In this document: positions 34,646 through 43,881 of the stretch, piece by piece
How positions within the stretch are numbered: the stretch's first letter is position 1
How the letters are laid out: each line of letters opens with the position of its first letter
Assembly: GCA_017536685.1 (NCBI GenBank)
Contig: JAFXGW010000021.1
Location: forward strand, 1-64,000
Source of the DNA: Clostridia bacterium
GTDB lineage: Bacteria > Bacillota > Clostridia > TANB77 > CAG-508
DNA length: 64,000 nucleotides
Direction: 5' to 3'
Position numbers and translations under genes: made by a program
The notes under the pieces: model-generated
Databases searched by the model: none
The model's input: only the letters and a program-made list of their open reading frames with translations
Told to the model about the DNA's origin: nothing

Positions 34646-34790
34646 TGACAAAATTTGATTTTTTATACAAATTTAATTCTATATAAGTAATTTTCTTATA
34701 ATTTGCATTTAGTTAAATCTAAATATTAAGATAAATTTTCTATTGTCCAATACAATTCATCTTACTTTAAACTTGAAGTTTTATTCATTT

Positions 34791-36032
34791 TCATTCTATA
34801 TTTTCATCTTTAATAAAATATTTTGTTCCAAGCATTTTATCTGGAAGATATTGTTGTTCAACCCAATGTCCCGGATAATCATGTGGATATTTATAACCTT
34901 CATGATAACCAAATTGTTCCATCCCCTCAGCCGGAGCATTTCTAATATGCATTGGTATTGTTCCTGTATCTTTATTAGCAACATCTTCTAACGCTTGGTT
35001 TATAGCATTATAAGAAGCATTTGATTTTTTAGAGTTTGCAACATAAATTGCAGCTTCTGATAAAATAATTCTAGCTTCTGGCATTCCAACCATTGTTACA
35101 GCTTGCATCGCAGAAGTAGCTAACTGAAGTGCCATTGGATTTGCTAAGCCAACATCTTCTGCTGCTGCAATTACAATTCTTCTTGCTAAAAATACGGGAT
35201 CTTCTCCACCATTTAAAGCTCTAGCCAAATAAAATACTGTAGCATCTGGATCTGAACCTCTCATCGATTTTATGAAAGCACTTATATTATCATAATGACT
35301 ATCACCAGATTTATCAAACATAGCTTTTCTTTTATTTAAACTTTGACTCGCAATTTCGTTTGTTATTTCAATAACTCCATCTGCATTCATTTTCGTGGTT
35401 AAAACAGCAACTTCTAAACCATTTAAAGCCGTTCTAACATCTCCACCAGAGACTTCTGCTATTGTTTTTAAAGTTTCATCAGAAACTTTTACATTAAAGC
35501 TTCCTAAACCATCTTTATTGGTTAAAGCATTTTTTAACACCTTAAATATATCATCAACAGTTAAAGGTTCTAACTTTATTACCATAGATCTTGAAATTAA
35601 AGCTTTATTAACTTCAAAATAAGGATTTTCTGTAGTTGCGCCAATTAGAATTACAGTTCCATCTTCTACATAAGGTAAAAGTGCATCTTGTTGAAGTTTA
35701 TTAAATCTGTGAATTTCGTCTATGAATAAAATGCATTTTCCACTTGGATTTAAAAGAGGATTATCTGCTTCTTCAATTGCTTTTTTTATATCACCAACCC
35801 CTGATGTAACAGCATTTAATTTTGTAAACTTATATTTTGTTGTTTCACTAATAACTTTTGCAAGAGAAGTTTTACCACATCCTGGTGGCCCCCACAAAAT
35901 TAAACTTGAAAGTCTATCTGCTTTTATTGTTCTATATAATAATTTATCTTTTCCTACAACATGTTCTTGACCAACAAATTCTTCTAAAGATTTTGGTCTC
36001 ATTCTGTAAGCAAGTGGCTTACTTAAATCCAT
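34791..36032 (-). CDS. rarA: Replication-associated recombination protein A
   Basis: 413 residues of the MgsA/RarA AAA+ family that acts at stalled forks. Marks: N-terminal LAYRMRPKSLEEFVGQEHVVG, Walker A LWGPPGCGKTSLA, Walker B CILFIDEIHRFNKLQQDALL, sensor IGATTENPYFEVNKALISR and the C-terminal DPDATVFYLARALNGGEDPVFLARR...YKYPHDYPGHWVEQQYLPD. Follows ruvA by 19 bp, in the position where ruvB usually lies. Confidence 0.95.
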   Translation of the reverse strand: MDLSKPLAYRMRPKSLEEFVGQEHVVGKDKLLYRTIKADRLSSLILWGPPGCGKTSLAKVISETTKYKFTKLNAVTSGVGDIKKAIEEADNPLLNPSGKCILFIDEIHRFNKLQQDALLPYVEDGTVILIGATTENPYFEVNKALISRSMVIKLEPLTVDDIFKVLKNALTNKDGLGSFNVKVSDETLKTIAEVSGGDVRTALNGLEVAVLTTKMNADGVIEITNEIASQSLNKRKAMFDKSGDSHYDNISAFIKSMRGSDPDATVFYLARALNGGEDPVFLARRIVIAAAEDVGLANPMALQLATSAMQAVTMVGMPEARIILSEAAIYVANSKKSNASYNAINQALEDVANKDTGTIPMHIRNAPAEGMEQFGYHEGYKYPHDYPGHWVEQQYLPDKMLGTKYFIKDENIE

Positions 36033-36051
36033 AATTTATTCGCCTTTCTGT

Positions 36052-36654
36052 CTATCTAGCAAGTATAGATAAACCTTTCTTTATTAATTCTTCAACAGAT
36101 ACATCTGTATTTGCAATTTTTTCAAATGCTTTTTCAATTTCTTTCTTATTGTATCCTAATATTTGAAGCGCTTGCATTGCTTCTTCTACATTTTCATTAT
36201 TATTTACTATTTTTATTTCTGTTTGTTCTTCTGCTTTAGTAAGCTCTTGTTCTGATTTTAATTTATCTTGAAGTTCTAAAATAATTCTTTGAGCAGTTTT
36301 AGGTCCTATTCCTGGAATTTTTTTTAGAAGTGCAACATTATTTGAAATAATTGCACAAGCAAAACCTGCTGGCGTAATATTAGAAAGCATTGCAATTGCA
36401 GATTTTGCGCCAATTCCACTTACAGAAAGTAATAGTTCAAACATTTTTAATTCTTCATGTGTTAAAAAACCATATAAACTAATATTATCTTCTCTTACAT
36501 AATAATGAGTATGTACTTTTACTTTATCTCCTATTTCTCCTATTTCATTTATAGAAATATTTGACATAAAAATTTTATATCCAATTCCATTAACATCTAT
36601 TACAACATAATTTGTAGATTTTTCTTCTAAACATCCTTTTATATACGCAAACAT
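36052..36654 (-). CDS. ruvA: Holliday junction helicase subunit RuvA
   Basis: 200 residues with the N-terminal OB fold (MFAYIKGCLEEKSTNYVVIDVNG), two helix-hairpin-helix motifs (SVSGIGAKSAIAML and IPGIGPKTAQRIILEL) and domain III that contacts RuvB (EAMQALQILGYNKKEIEKA). RuvA tetramers hold the junction for the RuvB motor. ruvB is not adjacent here. Confidence 0.96.
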   Translation of the reverse strand: MFAYIKGCLEEKSTNYVVIDVNGIGYKIFMSNISINEIGEIGDKVKVHTHYYVREDNISLYGFLTHEELKMFELLLSVSGIGAKSAIAMLSNITPAGFACAIISNNVALLKKIPGIGPKTAQRIILELQDKLKSEQELTKAEEQTEIKIVNNNENVEEAMQALQILGYNKKEIEKAFEKIANTDVSVEELIKKGLSILAR

Positions 36655-36894
36655 CTTTTATTCTTAATCTCCTTCGTAACTTTATCCAAACATCTTTTTG
36701 CTACATTTTATCATATTTATTTTATTTTTCAAGTAATTTCATAAAAAATAATTATCTTCAATTTAATTTTTTGTTGCAAAATTATCATATATATGACATT
36801 TAAAATTTTATTTTTTTATAGCCAAATCCGCCTATAAATCATCCTTAAAATTCCATTTTTTATAACAATATATATATCAAATCATATATATATA

Positions 36895-36935
36895 TCGAAA
36901 AACAGCCGGAAGTGTTCCAGCTGCATTCGATTTTT
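36895..36935 (-). terminator. Terminator of the 36.9-kb cassette
   Basis: Stem TCGAA..CAGCCGGAA with TTCCAGCTG..TTCGA, loop GTG; T-rich on the minus side. Confidence 0.75.
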
Positions 36936-36941
36936 AATTGT

Positions 36942-37388
36942 TTAATTTTCTTTAACCAGCTTGATGAAAGTGTCGAAAAAGTCCAAGGAAGCATCCCAAT
37001 ACTCATCTTGGAAGAACCAGGTACGTAGAACATGGTTAGAAAAATCGATTCCATATTCTTCGTTTAGTCTGTCAATGCATTTCCATCGCCCATCCTGGGA
37101 TTTGGTATAGCAGTGAGAGCCAAGGATCCGATAGACTACACCATTATACTCTTTTTCTTCCTTGTACACGCGAATAATGCAGTTTGCATTCTGGGGTTTA
37201 ACTCTATAAACGGTATACCCCATTTCTTCCAGACTCTTAGTCACCTTCTTCCGGAGCTCACCAACTTCATAATTGGGTTTCTCCTCTCGGTCACTCGGAT
37301 ACTTCGGATTTCCATTTTCATCAATTTCGTAAATCCAGCCATATCTCAGTTTCCGAATTTCAACTTTTTCTTTAATATTCAATGACAT
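36942..37388 (-). CDS. Hypothetical protein, cassette gene
   Basis: 148 residues starting at MSLNIKEK (ATG 37388; GAAGGAGGG 6 nt upstream). Aromatic-rich (RYGWIYEIDENGNP, TWFFQDEYWDASLDFF), no membrane helix. Two cysteines. Not recognised. GC and CGN arginine use are higher than flanking ruvA and rplM. It has a 130-nt leader containing an inverted repeat TTGGCA...TGCCAA, its own promoter and terminator. Confidence 0.7.
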   Translation of the reverse strand: MSLNIKEKVEIRKLRYGWIYEIDENGNPKYPSDREEKPNYEVGELRKKVTKSLEEMGYTVYRVKPQNANCIIRVYKEEKEYNGVVYRILGSHCYTKSQDGRWKCIDRLNEEYGIDFSNHVLRTWFFQDEYWDASLDFFDTFIKLVKEN

Positions 37389-37516
37389 TAAGTTCCCTCC
37401 TTCTGTTAGAATCAAATTTTTGTCATTTCAAGTTAAAGATTTTTACACAATTTTATTCATTCAGGGAATCCCCTCCTCTTGGCAATGGTGTGCCAATTCG
37501 AATAATTGTATTTATC

Positions 37517-37545
37517 ATTTTAGCATAACTTTATTATTTCGTAAA
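37517..37545 (-). promoter_or_regulatory. Sigma-A promoter of the 36.9-kb cassette
   Basis: Minus strand: TTTACG (37545-37540), 17-bp spacer, TAAAAT (37522-37517). It runs divergently from the rplM promoter. Confidence 0.7.
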
Positions 37546-37608
37546 GTATAATTCATATAATTAAATTCGACCTTTACATCATTTTATTAATATTTTCCAA
37601 GAAAACAC

Positions 37609-37637
37609 TTGACTTTTTTTACCATTTGTATTAAAAT
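37609..37637 (+). promoter_or_regulatory. Sigma-A promoter of rplM-rpsI
   Basis: TTGACT at 37609-37614, 17-bp spacer, TAAAAT at 37632-37637; a ~125-nt leader follows with a short CCGG-centred hairpin near 37685, which could be an L13-type leader. Confidence 0.75.
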
Positions 37638-37766
37638 AACTAAGCATTATATGTAAAAGTACGTGATTTTGAAATGACTTCTCCCCGGTAGTCTGGAAAA
37701 TGAATGTATTTTTATATACAATCGGAAAATAAAAATTTAAAAATTGAAATGGAGGGTATTAGTACC

Positions 37767-38204
37767 ATGAATAATACTACATATAGCCCAAAAGCTGGGG
37801 AAATTAATAGAAAATGGTATGTAATCGATGCAACAGATAAATCTTTAGGTAGAGTAGCTACTGAAGTTGCAAGACTTTTAAGAGGAAAACACAAACCAAC
37901 ATATACACCAAACCAAGATGTTGGAGATCATGTAATAGTAATAAATTGTAAAGACGCTGTTTTAACAGGACACAAATTAGATCAAAAAATGTATAGACAT
38001 CACTCAGGATTCATTGGAGGAATGAAAGAAACTCCAGCTAGAGTAATGATGGACAAAACTCCTGAAAAAGCTATGTATTTAGCTGTTAAAGGTATGCTTC
38101 CTCACACAAAATTAGGAAGACAAATGATTAAAAAATTAAGAGTATATGCAGGTGCAGAACATAACAATGCAGCTCAAAAACCTGAAGTTTGGGAGGTTAA
38201 ATAA
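37767..38204 (+). CDS. rplM: 50S ribosomal protein L13
   Basis: 145 residues: [30 protein letters not shown], the [11 protein letters not shown] core and [21 protein letters not shown]. The ATG at 37767 follows GGAGGG by 10 nt; longer in-frame starts lie in the leader. Cotranscribed with rpsI, 2 bp gap. Confidence 0.97.
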   Translation: MNNTTYSPKAGEINRKWYVIDATDKSLGRVATEVARLLRGKHKPTYTPNQDVGDHVIVINCKDAVLTGHKLDQKMYRHHSGFIGGMKETPARVMMDKTPEKAMYLAVKGMLPHTKLGRQMIKKLRVYAGAEHNNAAQKPEVWEVK

Positions 38205-38206
38205 TT

Positions 38207-38611
38207 ATGGCAAAGAAAACTGAAAATATAGTATTCCAAGGAACTGGAAGAAGAAAAGAATCAATCGCTAGAGTTAGATTAATGGCTGGTAAAGGTGAAG
38301 TTACAGTTAATGGTAAAAAATTAGATGAATATTTCGGATCTGAAATATTAAAAGTTATCGTTAACCAACCATTCGCTGTTACAAACACAGTTGGAAAATA
38401 TGATGTTATAGTTAAAGTTGTTGGTGGTGGATACACAGGTCAAGCTGGTGCTATCAGACATGGTATCGCTAGAGCATTAAATGAAGCTAACTCAGAATTT
38501 AGACCAGCTTTAAAAGCTGCTGGATTCTTAACTAGAGATCCAAGAATGAAAGAAAGAAAAAAATACGGAATGAAAAAAGCTAGAAAAGCTCCACAATTCA
38601 GTAAGAGATAA
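38207..38611 (+). CDS. rpsI: 30S ribosomal protein S9
   Basis: 134 residues: [45 protein letters not shown] and the basic tail [14 protein letters not shown] whose last residues reach the P-site tRNA. Second gene of rplM-rpsI; GGGAGG inside the end of rplM serves as the ribosome site. Confidence 0.98.
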   Translation: MAKKTENIVFQGTGRRKESIARVRLMAGKGEVTVNGKKLDEYFGSEILKVIVNQPFAVTNTVGKYDVIVKVVGGGYTGQAGAIRHGIARALNEANSEFRPALKAAGFLTRDPRMKERKKYGMKKARKAPQFSKR

Positions 38612-38632
38612 TCTTTCAAAATATACAAAATC

Positions 38633-38660
38633 AAAGGAAGTATTTATATACTTCCTTTTT
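38633..38660 (+). terminator. Terminator of rplM-rpsI
   Basis: AAAGGAAGTA pairs with TACTTCCTTT, followed by T-run. Confidence 0.9.
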
Positions 38661-38691
38661 GTTTTCCTCTATTTTATTTTTTCAAAATAAT

Positions 38692-39153
38692 TTATTGTTT
38701 TTTAAAAAAGCTTTTAACCTTATTTATTAATCTTAATATAAATGACTCTTTTTGAGATCGTTCTGCTAACGCAATTTCTTTTTTTGTTTCCTCAACAATC
38801 TTATTCAAACGTTCTTTTTCTTCCCTAAATAAATTATCTGGATTATATTTTTCTTTTAGTTCTTTTTCTTCATTTAAATCATTTTCACATAATTTTATAA
38901 GTAAATCATTTCTTTCATTTTCATTTTTACACCAATATTCATAATTTAGTAATGCTAAAATTGATATAGTTTCTTTACTAAGTTTTTGTTCTGTAAGTGG
39001 TTTTCTAATATCAATAATTTTCTTATAATTTTTAGCTTTTTGAAAGTTAAAAGTATATCTTAATTCTTTTGGTATTAATTCTACATATTCTTTTTCCAGC
39101 AAAGTAAGTATTAAATCAACTTCTGCAAAAGCAATTCTAGTTGAATCATTCAT
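38692..39153 (-). CDS. Hypothetical protein, paralogue of the 12.0-kb gene
   Basis: 153 residues; ATG 39153 follows GGAGG by 8 nt. Shares with the 12039-12644 product the order AEVDLI..., IPKEL, ILALLNYEYWCKNE, a charged helix, EKYNPDNLF and a C-terminal basic amphipathic helix (LINKVKSFFKKQ). The paralogue lacks this protein's ERLNKIVEETKKEIALAER coiled segment. Second in a two-gene operon, as at 12 kb. Function unknown. Confidence 0.7.
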   Translation of the reverse strand: MNDSTRIAFAEVDLILTLLEKEYVELIPKELRYTFNFQKAKNYKKIIDIRKPLTEQKLSKETISILALLNYEYWCKNENERNDLLIKLCENDLNEEKELKEKYNPDNLFREEKERLNKIVEETKKEIALAERSQKESFILRLINKVKSFFKKQ

Positions 39154-39178
39154 TTTATATTCCTCCAATAATTTATCT

Positions 39179-40576
39179 TTAGTTTATTTCCATTTCATCG
39201 TCTTCTTTTTGTTGTTCATTTTTATCTTTATTTCCATTTTTTTCTGGACTCAATGTTGCTTCTAAACCTTTATTAATATTTTCCATTGCTTTATCCATAC
39301 CTTTTGCTGAGGCAGTTTGAGTAACTTGAAGAACATTTTGAATTGGTAATTCTCCAATATTTTGTGATGATTCTGCAATTTTTTCTCTAAGATTTTTTAT
39401 TTCTGCATCCACAAGTTCTTTTGGTATATTTTCTGGAATTTGTGGCATTTGTGGCAATGTACTAGGATCTATTGGTAATCCCTTTATTTTACTCGCACTT
39501 ATAATACTATCTCTTTTTATTCTTGCGCATTCTATTTCACCAGCTAATTTTGTTGCTTCAATCCTTAAATTTATTTTTGCTATTTTAGCCTCAGCTTGTG
39601 CTATACACGCTTCCATTTTAGATTTATACTCATTCCCCTCTCTGTCAAGCTTTTCTCTCATTGCATTAAGAGCTTTTTCAGTAAGATCATGTTTTTGTTG
39701 AATACTTTTATCAATTTCTTCTTGAGTTGTTAAATTATCCTCCATAGGACAATCAATCATTCCATTTTCTAATACAGGAAAACTAATTCCATTTTCACCA
39801 ACTAATCTATCTCCTATCAGTTTTGCACTAACATCCTCCATTCCTTTATATGGTAAATATGTCGGGAAAAACTTTTTTTCTCCATTTTTGGCTTGCTCTA
39901 AAGTAAAATATCTATCTAATGTATCACTATAATATCTTCCATCTTCTTGTAATTCAAGATTTGATCCAGATATTGGTTCTCTTAAATTTAATAATTCTCC
40001 ATTTTGCATAAAATATGTGTTTCCAGAGTAAATACTTTCAAACAATTTAGTCCCAATTTTTTTTAATTCACCACCACATACTGGATCTGTTAATTCTTTT
40101 CCATCAACTATCAATTTTACATTTTGTTCTCGATTACTTCTTTCGTACTTAGCATACGTTTTTGATAGTCTTTCATTAAACTCAGGTTCTTCTAATTTGT
40201 CTTGCGTTGTCGCAACATATGTAGTACCATTTTCTGATTCATATATTCCCTCTTCAATTTCTATCAATGGCATCCCATTATAAGGATCACGCAATTCATG
40301 TAAACCTGATGGTCTAAGTCTCAAAAGTTGTTTTAAATGCTCTATGTTTCCATCATCCATTTTAAATTGAACACCAGATAATTCACCATAAAATAGATTT
40401 TTTCCAATTTTTTGTACAGGTCTTCCATTATTAGGATCTTTTAATATTCTTCCATCTACGACTAAAAAAACTTCTTGTGAATCGCTTTTTTTAGCATACG
40501 CACTTCTTAATTTAGTTTCAAATTCTTGTGTTTCTAAGTCATCTTTACTAACTTCTACATATATTGGTTCTTTCAT
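39179..40576 (-). CDS. Hypothetical repeat protein with coiled-coil
   Basis: 465 residues. Two similar ~115-residue units are visible: (Y)VEVSKDDLETQEFETKLRS-YAK...LVVDGR.LKDP..G.P(V)QKIGKNLF near the start, and TQDKLEEPEFNERLSKTYAK...LIVDGKELTDPVCGGELKKIGTKLF from about residue 125. A long alpha-helical segment (about 290-375) likely forms a coiled coil, then a proline-rich patch and a charged tail. No signal peptide. Start ATG 40576 is used; the frame allows GTG 40588. Promoter-proximal partner of the 38692 gene. Confidence 0.65.
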   Translation of the reverse strand: MKEPIYVEVSKDDLETQEFETKLRSAYAKKSDSQEVFLVVDGRILKDPNNGRPVQKIGKNLFYGELSGVQFKMDDGNIEHLKQLLRLRPSGLHELRDPYNGMPLIEIEEGIYESENGTTYVATTQDKLEEPEFNERLSKTYAKYERSNREQNVKLIVDGKELTDPVCGGELKKIGTKLFESIYSGNTYFMQNGELLNLREPISGSNLELQEDGRYYSDTLDRYFTLEQAKNGEKKFFPTYLPYKGMEDVSAKLIGDRLVGENGISFPVLENGMIDCPMEDNLTTQEEIDKSIQQKHDLTEKALNAMREKLDREGNEYKSKMEACIAQAEAKIAKINLRIEATKLAGEIECARIKRDSIISASKIKGLPIDPSTLPQMPQIPENIPKELVDAEIKNLREKIAESSQNIGELPIQNVLQVTQTASAKGMDKAMENINKGLEATLSPEKNGNKDKNEQQKEDDEMEIN

Positions 40577-40667
40577 CTTATCTCTCACTTTATCATTTCA
40601 TTTTTAATTTATAAATTTATTTTATCAATATAATATTTTTTTGTAAAGTTTTTTTATAATCCTCAAG

Positions 40668-40707
40668 ATAAAAAGACGAGACTAGCCTAAGCTAGTCCCG
40701 CCTTTTG
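40668..40707 (-). terminator. Terminator of the NMNAT cassette
   Basis: AGACGAGACTAGC...GCTAGTCCCGCCTTTT hairpin with T-run on the minus strand. Confidence 0.85.
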
Positions 40708-40722
40708 TTTCATATACAGTTA

Positions 40723-41073
40723 TTATTCCGTCATGGTCATTGTTGCCAGAATAATTTTCCTAAACAACTCAATCGGGAGCTCCTCGGTGGATTCCTGAAC
40801 TTCAATTTCAATGTCATAAGGAATCCAATTCATGTATACACCGTCAAGTGCTTGAACGGTAAGCTGTCTGGCTTTAATCCAGCCTACCCGCTTTCTGTCT
40901 TTGTATACGTTGTATTCTCCCTCTTTCTGATTTCTGGTAGTCAATTCATATCCATTGACTCTCAGCGTAGGCATAAATTTAGCCCACCGTACCATAACCT
41001 TTTCACAGCCTTTCTCTTTCGTTTGTTCTCCGCTAGATAAAGTTTCCTTTGGGTCTACAGAATTACTCTGCAT
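40723..41073 (-). CDS. Hypothetical protein, second gene of the NMNAT cassette
   Basis: 116 residues, no membrane helix, beta-rich central part (LRVNGYELTTRNQKEGEYNVYKDRKRVGWIKARQL). The ATG lies 3 bp after the TGA of the adenylyltransferase gene, so translation is coupled. GC-rich with CGN arginine. It may act with the adenylyltransferase. Not recognised. Confidence 0.7.
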   Translation of the reverse strand: MQSNSVDPKETLSSGEQTKEKGCEKVMVRWAKFMPTLRVNGYELTTRNQKEGEYNVYKDRKRVGWIKARQLTVQALDGVYMNWIPYDIEIEVQESTEELPIELFRKIILATMTMTE

Positions 41074-41076
41074 TTC

Positions 41077-41751
41077 TCATTTCTGCAATTCTGCGAGCTT
41101 CTTCTGCCGGTCAGCTTCCTCATACTGCTTGTAGACCTTCATGAAAGAATCCAAATCCATCTCCCCTCTGCGAACGATGTTGTAAATTTCCTTGTAAACA
41201 GGAACAGACATCAGTTCGGCACGGAGTTCAGGATACATAAAATGGATCATCTCATGAGTACATTTCTGCCATGCTGTTTCATCATCAATGAGCAGCAAAC
41301 CGCGAACCTGAGTTCCGGAAATCGGAATAGTGCTTCTCGGAATGACGATTTCGGCCGTATTGACCAAGTCTTCAGCAGCGAACCACTGACTTCTGAACTC
41401 ATCATTGCCATAGACCATCAAACTTGCAAATTTGTGCATCTTAGCAACAATATGGGACTTAAGGTACTTGCCCCACTCAGTGTTGATATCAAGCTCATTG
41501 GTCATGTCGTTCAAACCGCCAATAATAAGCTTGCTTTCAGGAACGCCGGGATAGCATTCTCGAATTGCCCTGATTCTGGTTTCGACAGTAAACGGATTGC
41601 GAAGAGTATCTCTCTCCTGGGCAGAACCTACAATGACGTAGGTGCGGCGACAGAGCATCATGCTCATATCAAAAAGGGAATTGTGTCCGAGTTGTACATG
41701 CCCAAACCGACCGATGGTAACACCCATGTCAAAGATTGGTGCATTAGCCAT
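41077..41751 (-). CDS. NMN adenylyltransferase-like nucleotidyltransferase, cassette gene
   Basis: 224 residues of the HIGH-type nucleotidyltransferase fold: MGVTIGRFGHVQLGHNSLF (GRF..xxHxGH-like loop; here VQLGH), the MVYGNDEFRSQW region, and the ISGTQVRGLLL motif (ISxTxxR) near residue 150. Such enzymes, including phage and NadM/NadR types, join NMN and ATP to make NAD. AAGGAGG precedes the ATG. Higher GC, private promoter, followed by a coupled unknown gene. The missing first His of the usual HxGH pair should be checked. Confidence 0.78.
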   Translation of the reverse strand: MANAPIFDMGVTIGRFGHVQLGHNSLFDMSMMLCRRTYVIVGSAQERDTLRNPFTVETRIRAIRECYPGVPESKLIIGGLNDMTNELDINTEWGKYLKSHIVAKMHKFASLMVYGNDEFRSQWFAAEDLVNTAEIVIPRSTIPISGTQVRGLLLIDDETAWQKCTHEMIHFMYPELRAELMSVPVYKEIYNIVRRGEMDLDSFMKVYKQYEEADRQKKLAELQK

Positions 41752-41805
41752 GTTGTTTTCCTCCTTGTTTTTATGAAATGATTTGCTATATTTTTAGCGT
41801 GTAAT

Positions 41806-41834
41806 ATTATATCACAGAAAACCTGTATTTTCAA
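41806..41834 (-). promoter_or_regulatory. Sigma-A promoter of the NMNAT cassette
   Basis: Minus strand: TTGAAA (41834-41829), 17-bp spacer, TATAAT (41811-41806). Confidence 0.8.
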
Positions 41835-41908
41835 GATTTAAACAATCCATCAACTAATATTAATACCTTACCTATTCTTTATTAAAATATCTATAATATA
41901 CTTATTAT

Positions 41909-41966
41909 AAAAAAGCAATAAAATGAAATAGACTCCAAATTGTTTCATTCATTTTATTGCTTTTTT
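41909..41966 (-). terminator. Terminator of the ComEC-like hydrolase gene
   Basis: Long stem AAGCAATAAAATGAA with TTCATTTTATTGCTT and T-run on the minus strand. Confidence 0.85.
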
Positions 41967-41968
41967 AC

Positions 41969-42988
41969 TTATTTTTTATCTTCTATTTTAATAATTCCAT
42001 CTTTTGTAAATTCAAATGTTTGATCTCCATTAAAAGCTTTATAATTTACAGTTTCTAATTCATCCATCCAACGTCTAACTTCTACAGTTTGCCACTTTCC
42101 TGTATTATATCCCGTTCCATTATCATTATCATATAAATATCTAGGACAATTAAAGAAACATACACTTGGTTGAATAGCATCATAAACTTCTTTTGATACA
42201 CCATTTTGTCCATGATGTGACATTTGAACACTATCTGATTTTAATATTTTTGTATTTCCATCAAGTAATTCTTTACTTGCATACACATAGCTATCCCCTA
42301 AAAATAAAATACTTTTATCAACATCTGTAGCAGTGATTTTAAATGTCATACTTGCATCATTTCCATTATCAGAATTAATTATTTCAGGATTTGGAGTTCT
42401 TATAATATCTATTTTTATATTTCCAAATTCAATAACTTGTCCTTCGTAACACTCTATCCTATTTTTTATCTTTGTACTATTCAATCTTTCAAGCATTATA
42501 TGAGCAGTCTCATATCCTCTTGTATCATGTTCTTTATACCATTCATCTTTTAAGAATGAATAATAAATATTATCAACTTCTAAATTATTTTCTTCAGCTA
42601 ACAACTTCAAAAGTGCTCCAGCATGATCTGAATGCGGATGAGTTATAAACCAATGATTAACTTTTCCATTTCCATATTTATTTATGTAAAATTTTACAAG
42701 ATCACCATCTATGTCTCTTCCACCATCAATAAATATTAGTTCCTTATTTGGTAAAAGAATAAAATATCCCATAGAATTAATATTACCTTTATCTTCCATG
42801 TTACTTCCACCAAGAAGAGTTACTCTCATACCTTCATTAAAACTCAAATCATTCTTTTCTTCATTAGATATATTTTCTTGACTAGCAAAGTTGGTATTGT
42901 TCTTTAATTTATCTTTTATTCCCATAAAACAAATTATAATAACAATTATTGTAATTGTTATTATAAGATATTTAAATATCTTCGACAT
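41969..42988 (-). CDS. ComEC-C-terminal-like metallo-beta-lactamase hydrolase
   Basis: 339 residues. One N-terminal membrane helix (about 6-24) places the enzyme outside the cell. The hydrolase domain shows FITHPHSDHAGALLKLL (HxHxDH), later metal-binding LFLGDSYVYASKELL and SHHGQNG. This is the ComEC/Rec2-like stand-alone MBL family, extracellular hydrolases of nucleic acid or phosphoester. Native codons; single gene. Confidence 0.85.
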   Translation of the reverse strand: MSKIFKYLIITITIIVIIICFMGIKDKLKNNTNFASQENISNEEKNDLSFNEGMRVTLLGGSNMEDKGNINSMGYFILLPNKELIFIDGGRDIDGDLVKFYINKYGNGKVNHWFITHPHSDHAGALLKLLAEENNLEVDNIYYSFLKDEWYKEHDTRGYETAHIMLERLNSTKIKNRIECYEGQVIEFGNIKIDIIRTPNPEIINSDNGNDASMTFKITATDVDKSILFLGDSYVYASKELLDGNTKILKSDSVQMSHHGQNGVSKEVYDAIQPSVCFFNCPRYLYDNDNGTGYNTGKWQTVEVRRWMDELETVNYKAFNGDQTFEFTKDGIIKIEDKK

Positions 42989-43076
42989 ATTTTTTCACCA
43001 TTTCTCTAAAATTTATTTTATATAAAACTTCAATTCTTACATTTATTATTTTTATTCAATTTAATAAAATACAAAT

Positions 43077-43649
43077 TTATAAAACTAAAATCCCAAGATG
43101 TTCTAATAATATCTTAAGACCAATTAAAACAAGAACTACACCACCAGCAAATTCTGCTTTTTTCTCATATTTATCGCCAAAAACATTTCCTAATTTCACA
43201 CCAATACAAGAAATTATGAAAGTAATAATCGCAATTAAACTAACTGCCAAAATAATATTGACATTTAAAAATGCAAAAGTTACTCCCACAGCCAAAGCGT
43301 CTATGCTTGTAGCAATTGCTAGAACTAGCATTGTTTTAAAGTCTACTTTATCATCAACTTCATCCTCATCTTCTTTTTTAGATAAAGCTTCTTTTATCAT
43401 GTTTCCACCAATAAACGCTAATAATCCAAAAGCAATCCAATGGTCTATAAATTTAATACTTTCTTCAAATCCAACACCTAAAAAATAACCAATTAAAGGC
43501 ATTCCCCCTTGGAAAAGTCCAAAATATAATCCAATTATAATCGCTTTTTTCCAATCCATTTTTTTCATCGATAATCCTTTACAGATTGAAACAGCAAAAG
43601 CATCCATCGCTAAGCTTACAGCTATTAAAATAATTTCAACCAGTCCCAT
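43077..43649 (-). CDS. mntP: Manganese efflux pump MntP
   Basis: 190 residues, six membrane helices in two repeats, each with the conserved acidic motif ([14 protein letters not shown] and [13 protein letters not shown]). MntP exports excess Mn(II). AAGGAGA precedes the ATG. The leader carries a manganese riboswitch, which fixes the assignment and regulation. Confidence 0.95.
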   Translation of the reverse strand: MGLVEIILIAVSLAMDAFAVSICKGLSMKKMDWKKAIIIGLYFGLFQGGMPLIGYFLGVGFEESIKFIDHWIAFGLLAFIGGNMIKEALSKKEDEDEVDDKVDFKTMLVLAIATSIDALAVGVTFAFLNVNIILAVSLIAIITFIISCIGVKLGNVFGDKYEKKAEFAGGVVLVLIGLKILLEHLGILVL

Positions 43650-43705
43650 TTTTATCTCCTTATAAAATATAATATTTTTTATTATTTACAAATATCTTCA
43701 ATCAA

Positions 43706-43836
43706 ACAAAAAAGACTTTATCTGCAAAATGATTTCTTTGCAGATAAGTCTCATTATTTAAAATAAAGCCAGATATTTCTATCAGTATGTTGGCAATACT
43801 ACATATTCTATATGCTAACTACTCCCTTATCTGAAT
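43706..43836 (-). promoter_or_regulatory. yybP-ykoY manganese riboswitch upstream of mntP
   Basis: On the minus strand: TCAGATAAGGGAGTAG with the GAGTAG core, GCCAACATACTGAT as the second conserved side, and a closing strand CTTATCTG. The same CTTATCTG segment can instead pair with GCAGATAAAG to build a terminator with a T-run just before mntP. Mn-stabilised P1 would therefore prevent termination. Location upstream of mntP fits the class. Confidence 0.88.
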
Positions 43837-43838
43837 AT

Positions 43839-43867
43839 ATTATACTATACACTTATATAAAGTACAA
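43839..43867 (-). promoter_or_regulatory. Promoter of the mntP riboswitch transcript
   Basis: Minus strand: TTGTAC (43867-43862), 17-bp spacer, TATAAT (43844-43839). Confidence 0.75.
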
Positions 43868-43881
43868 CATTTTGAATTGAT

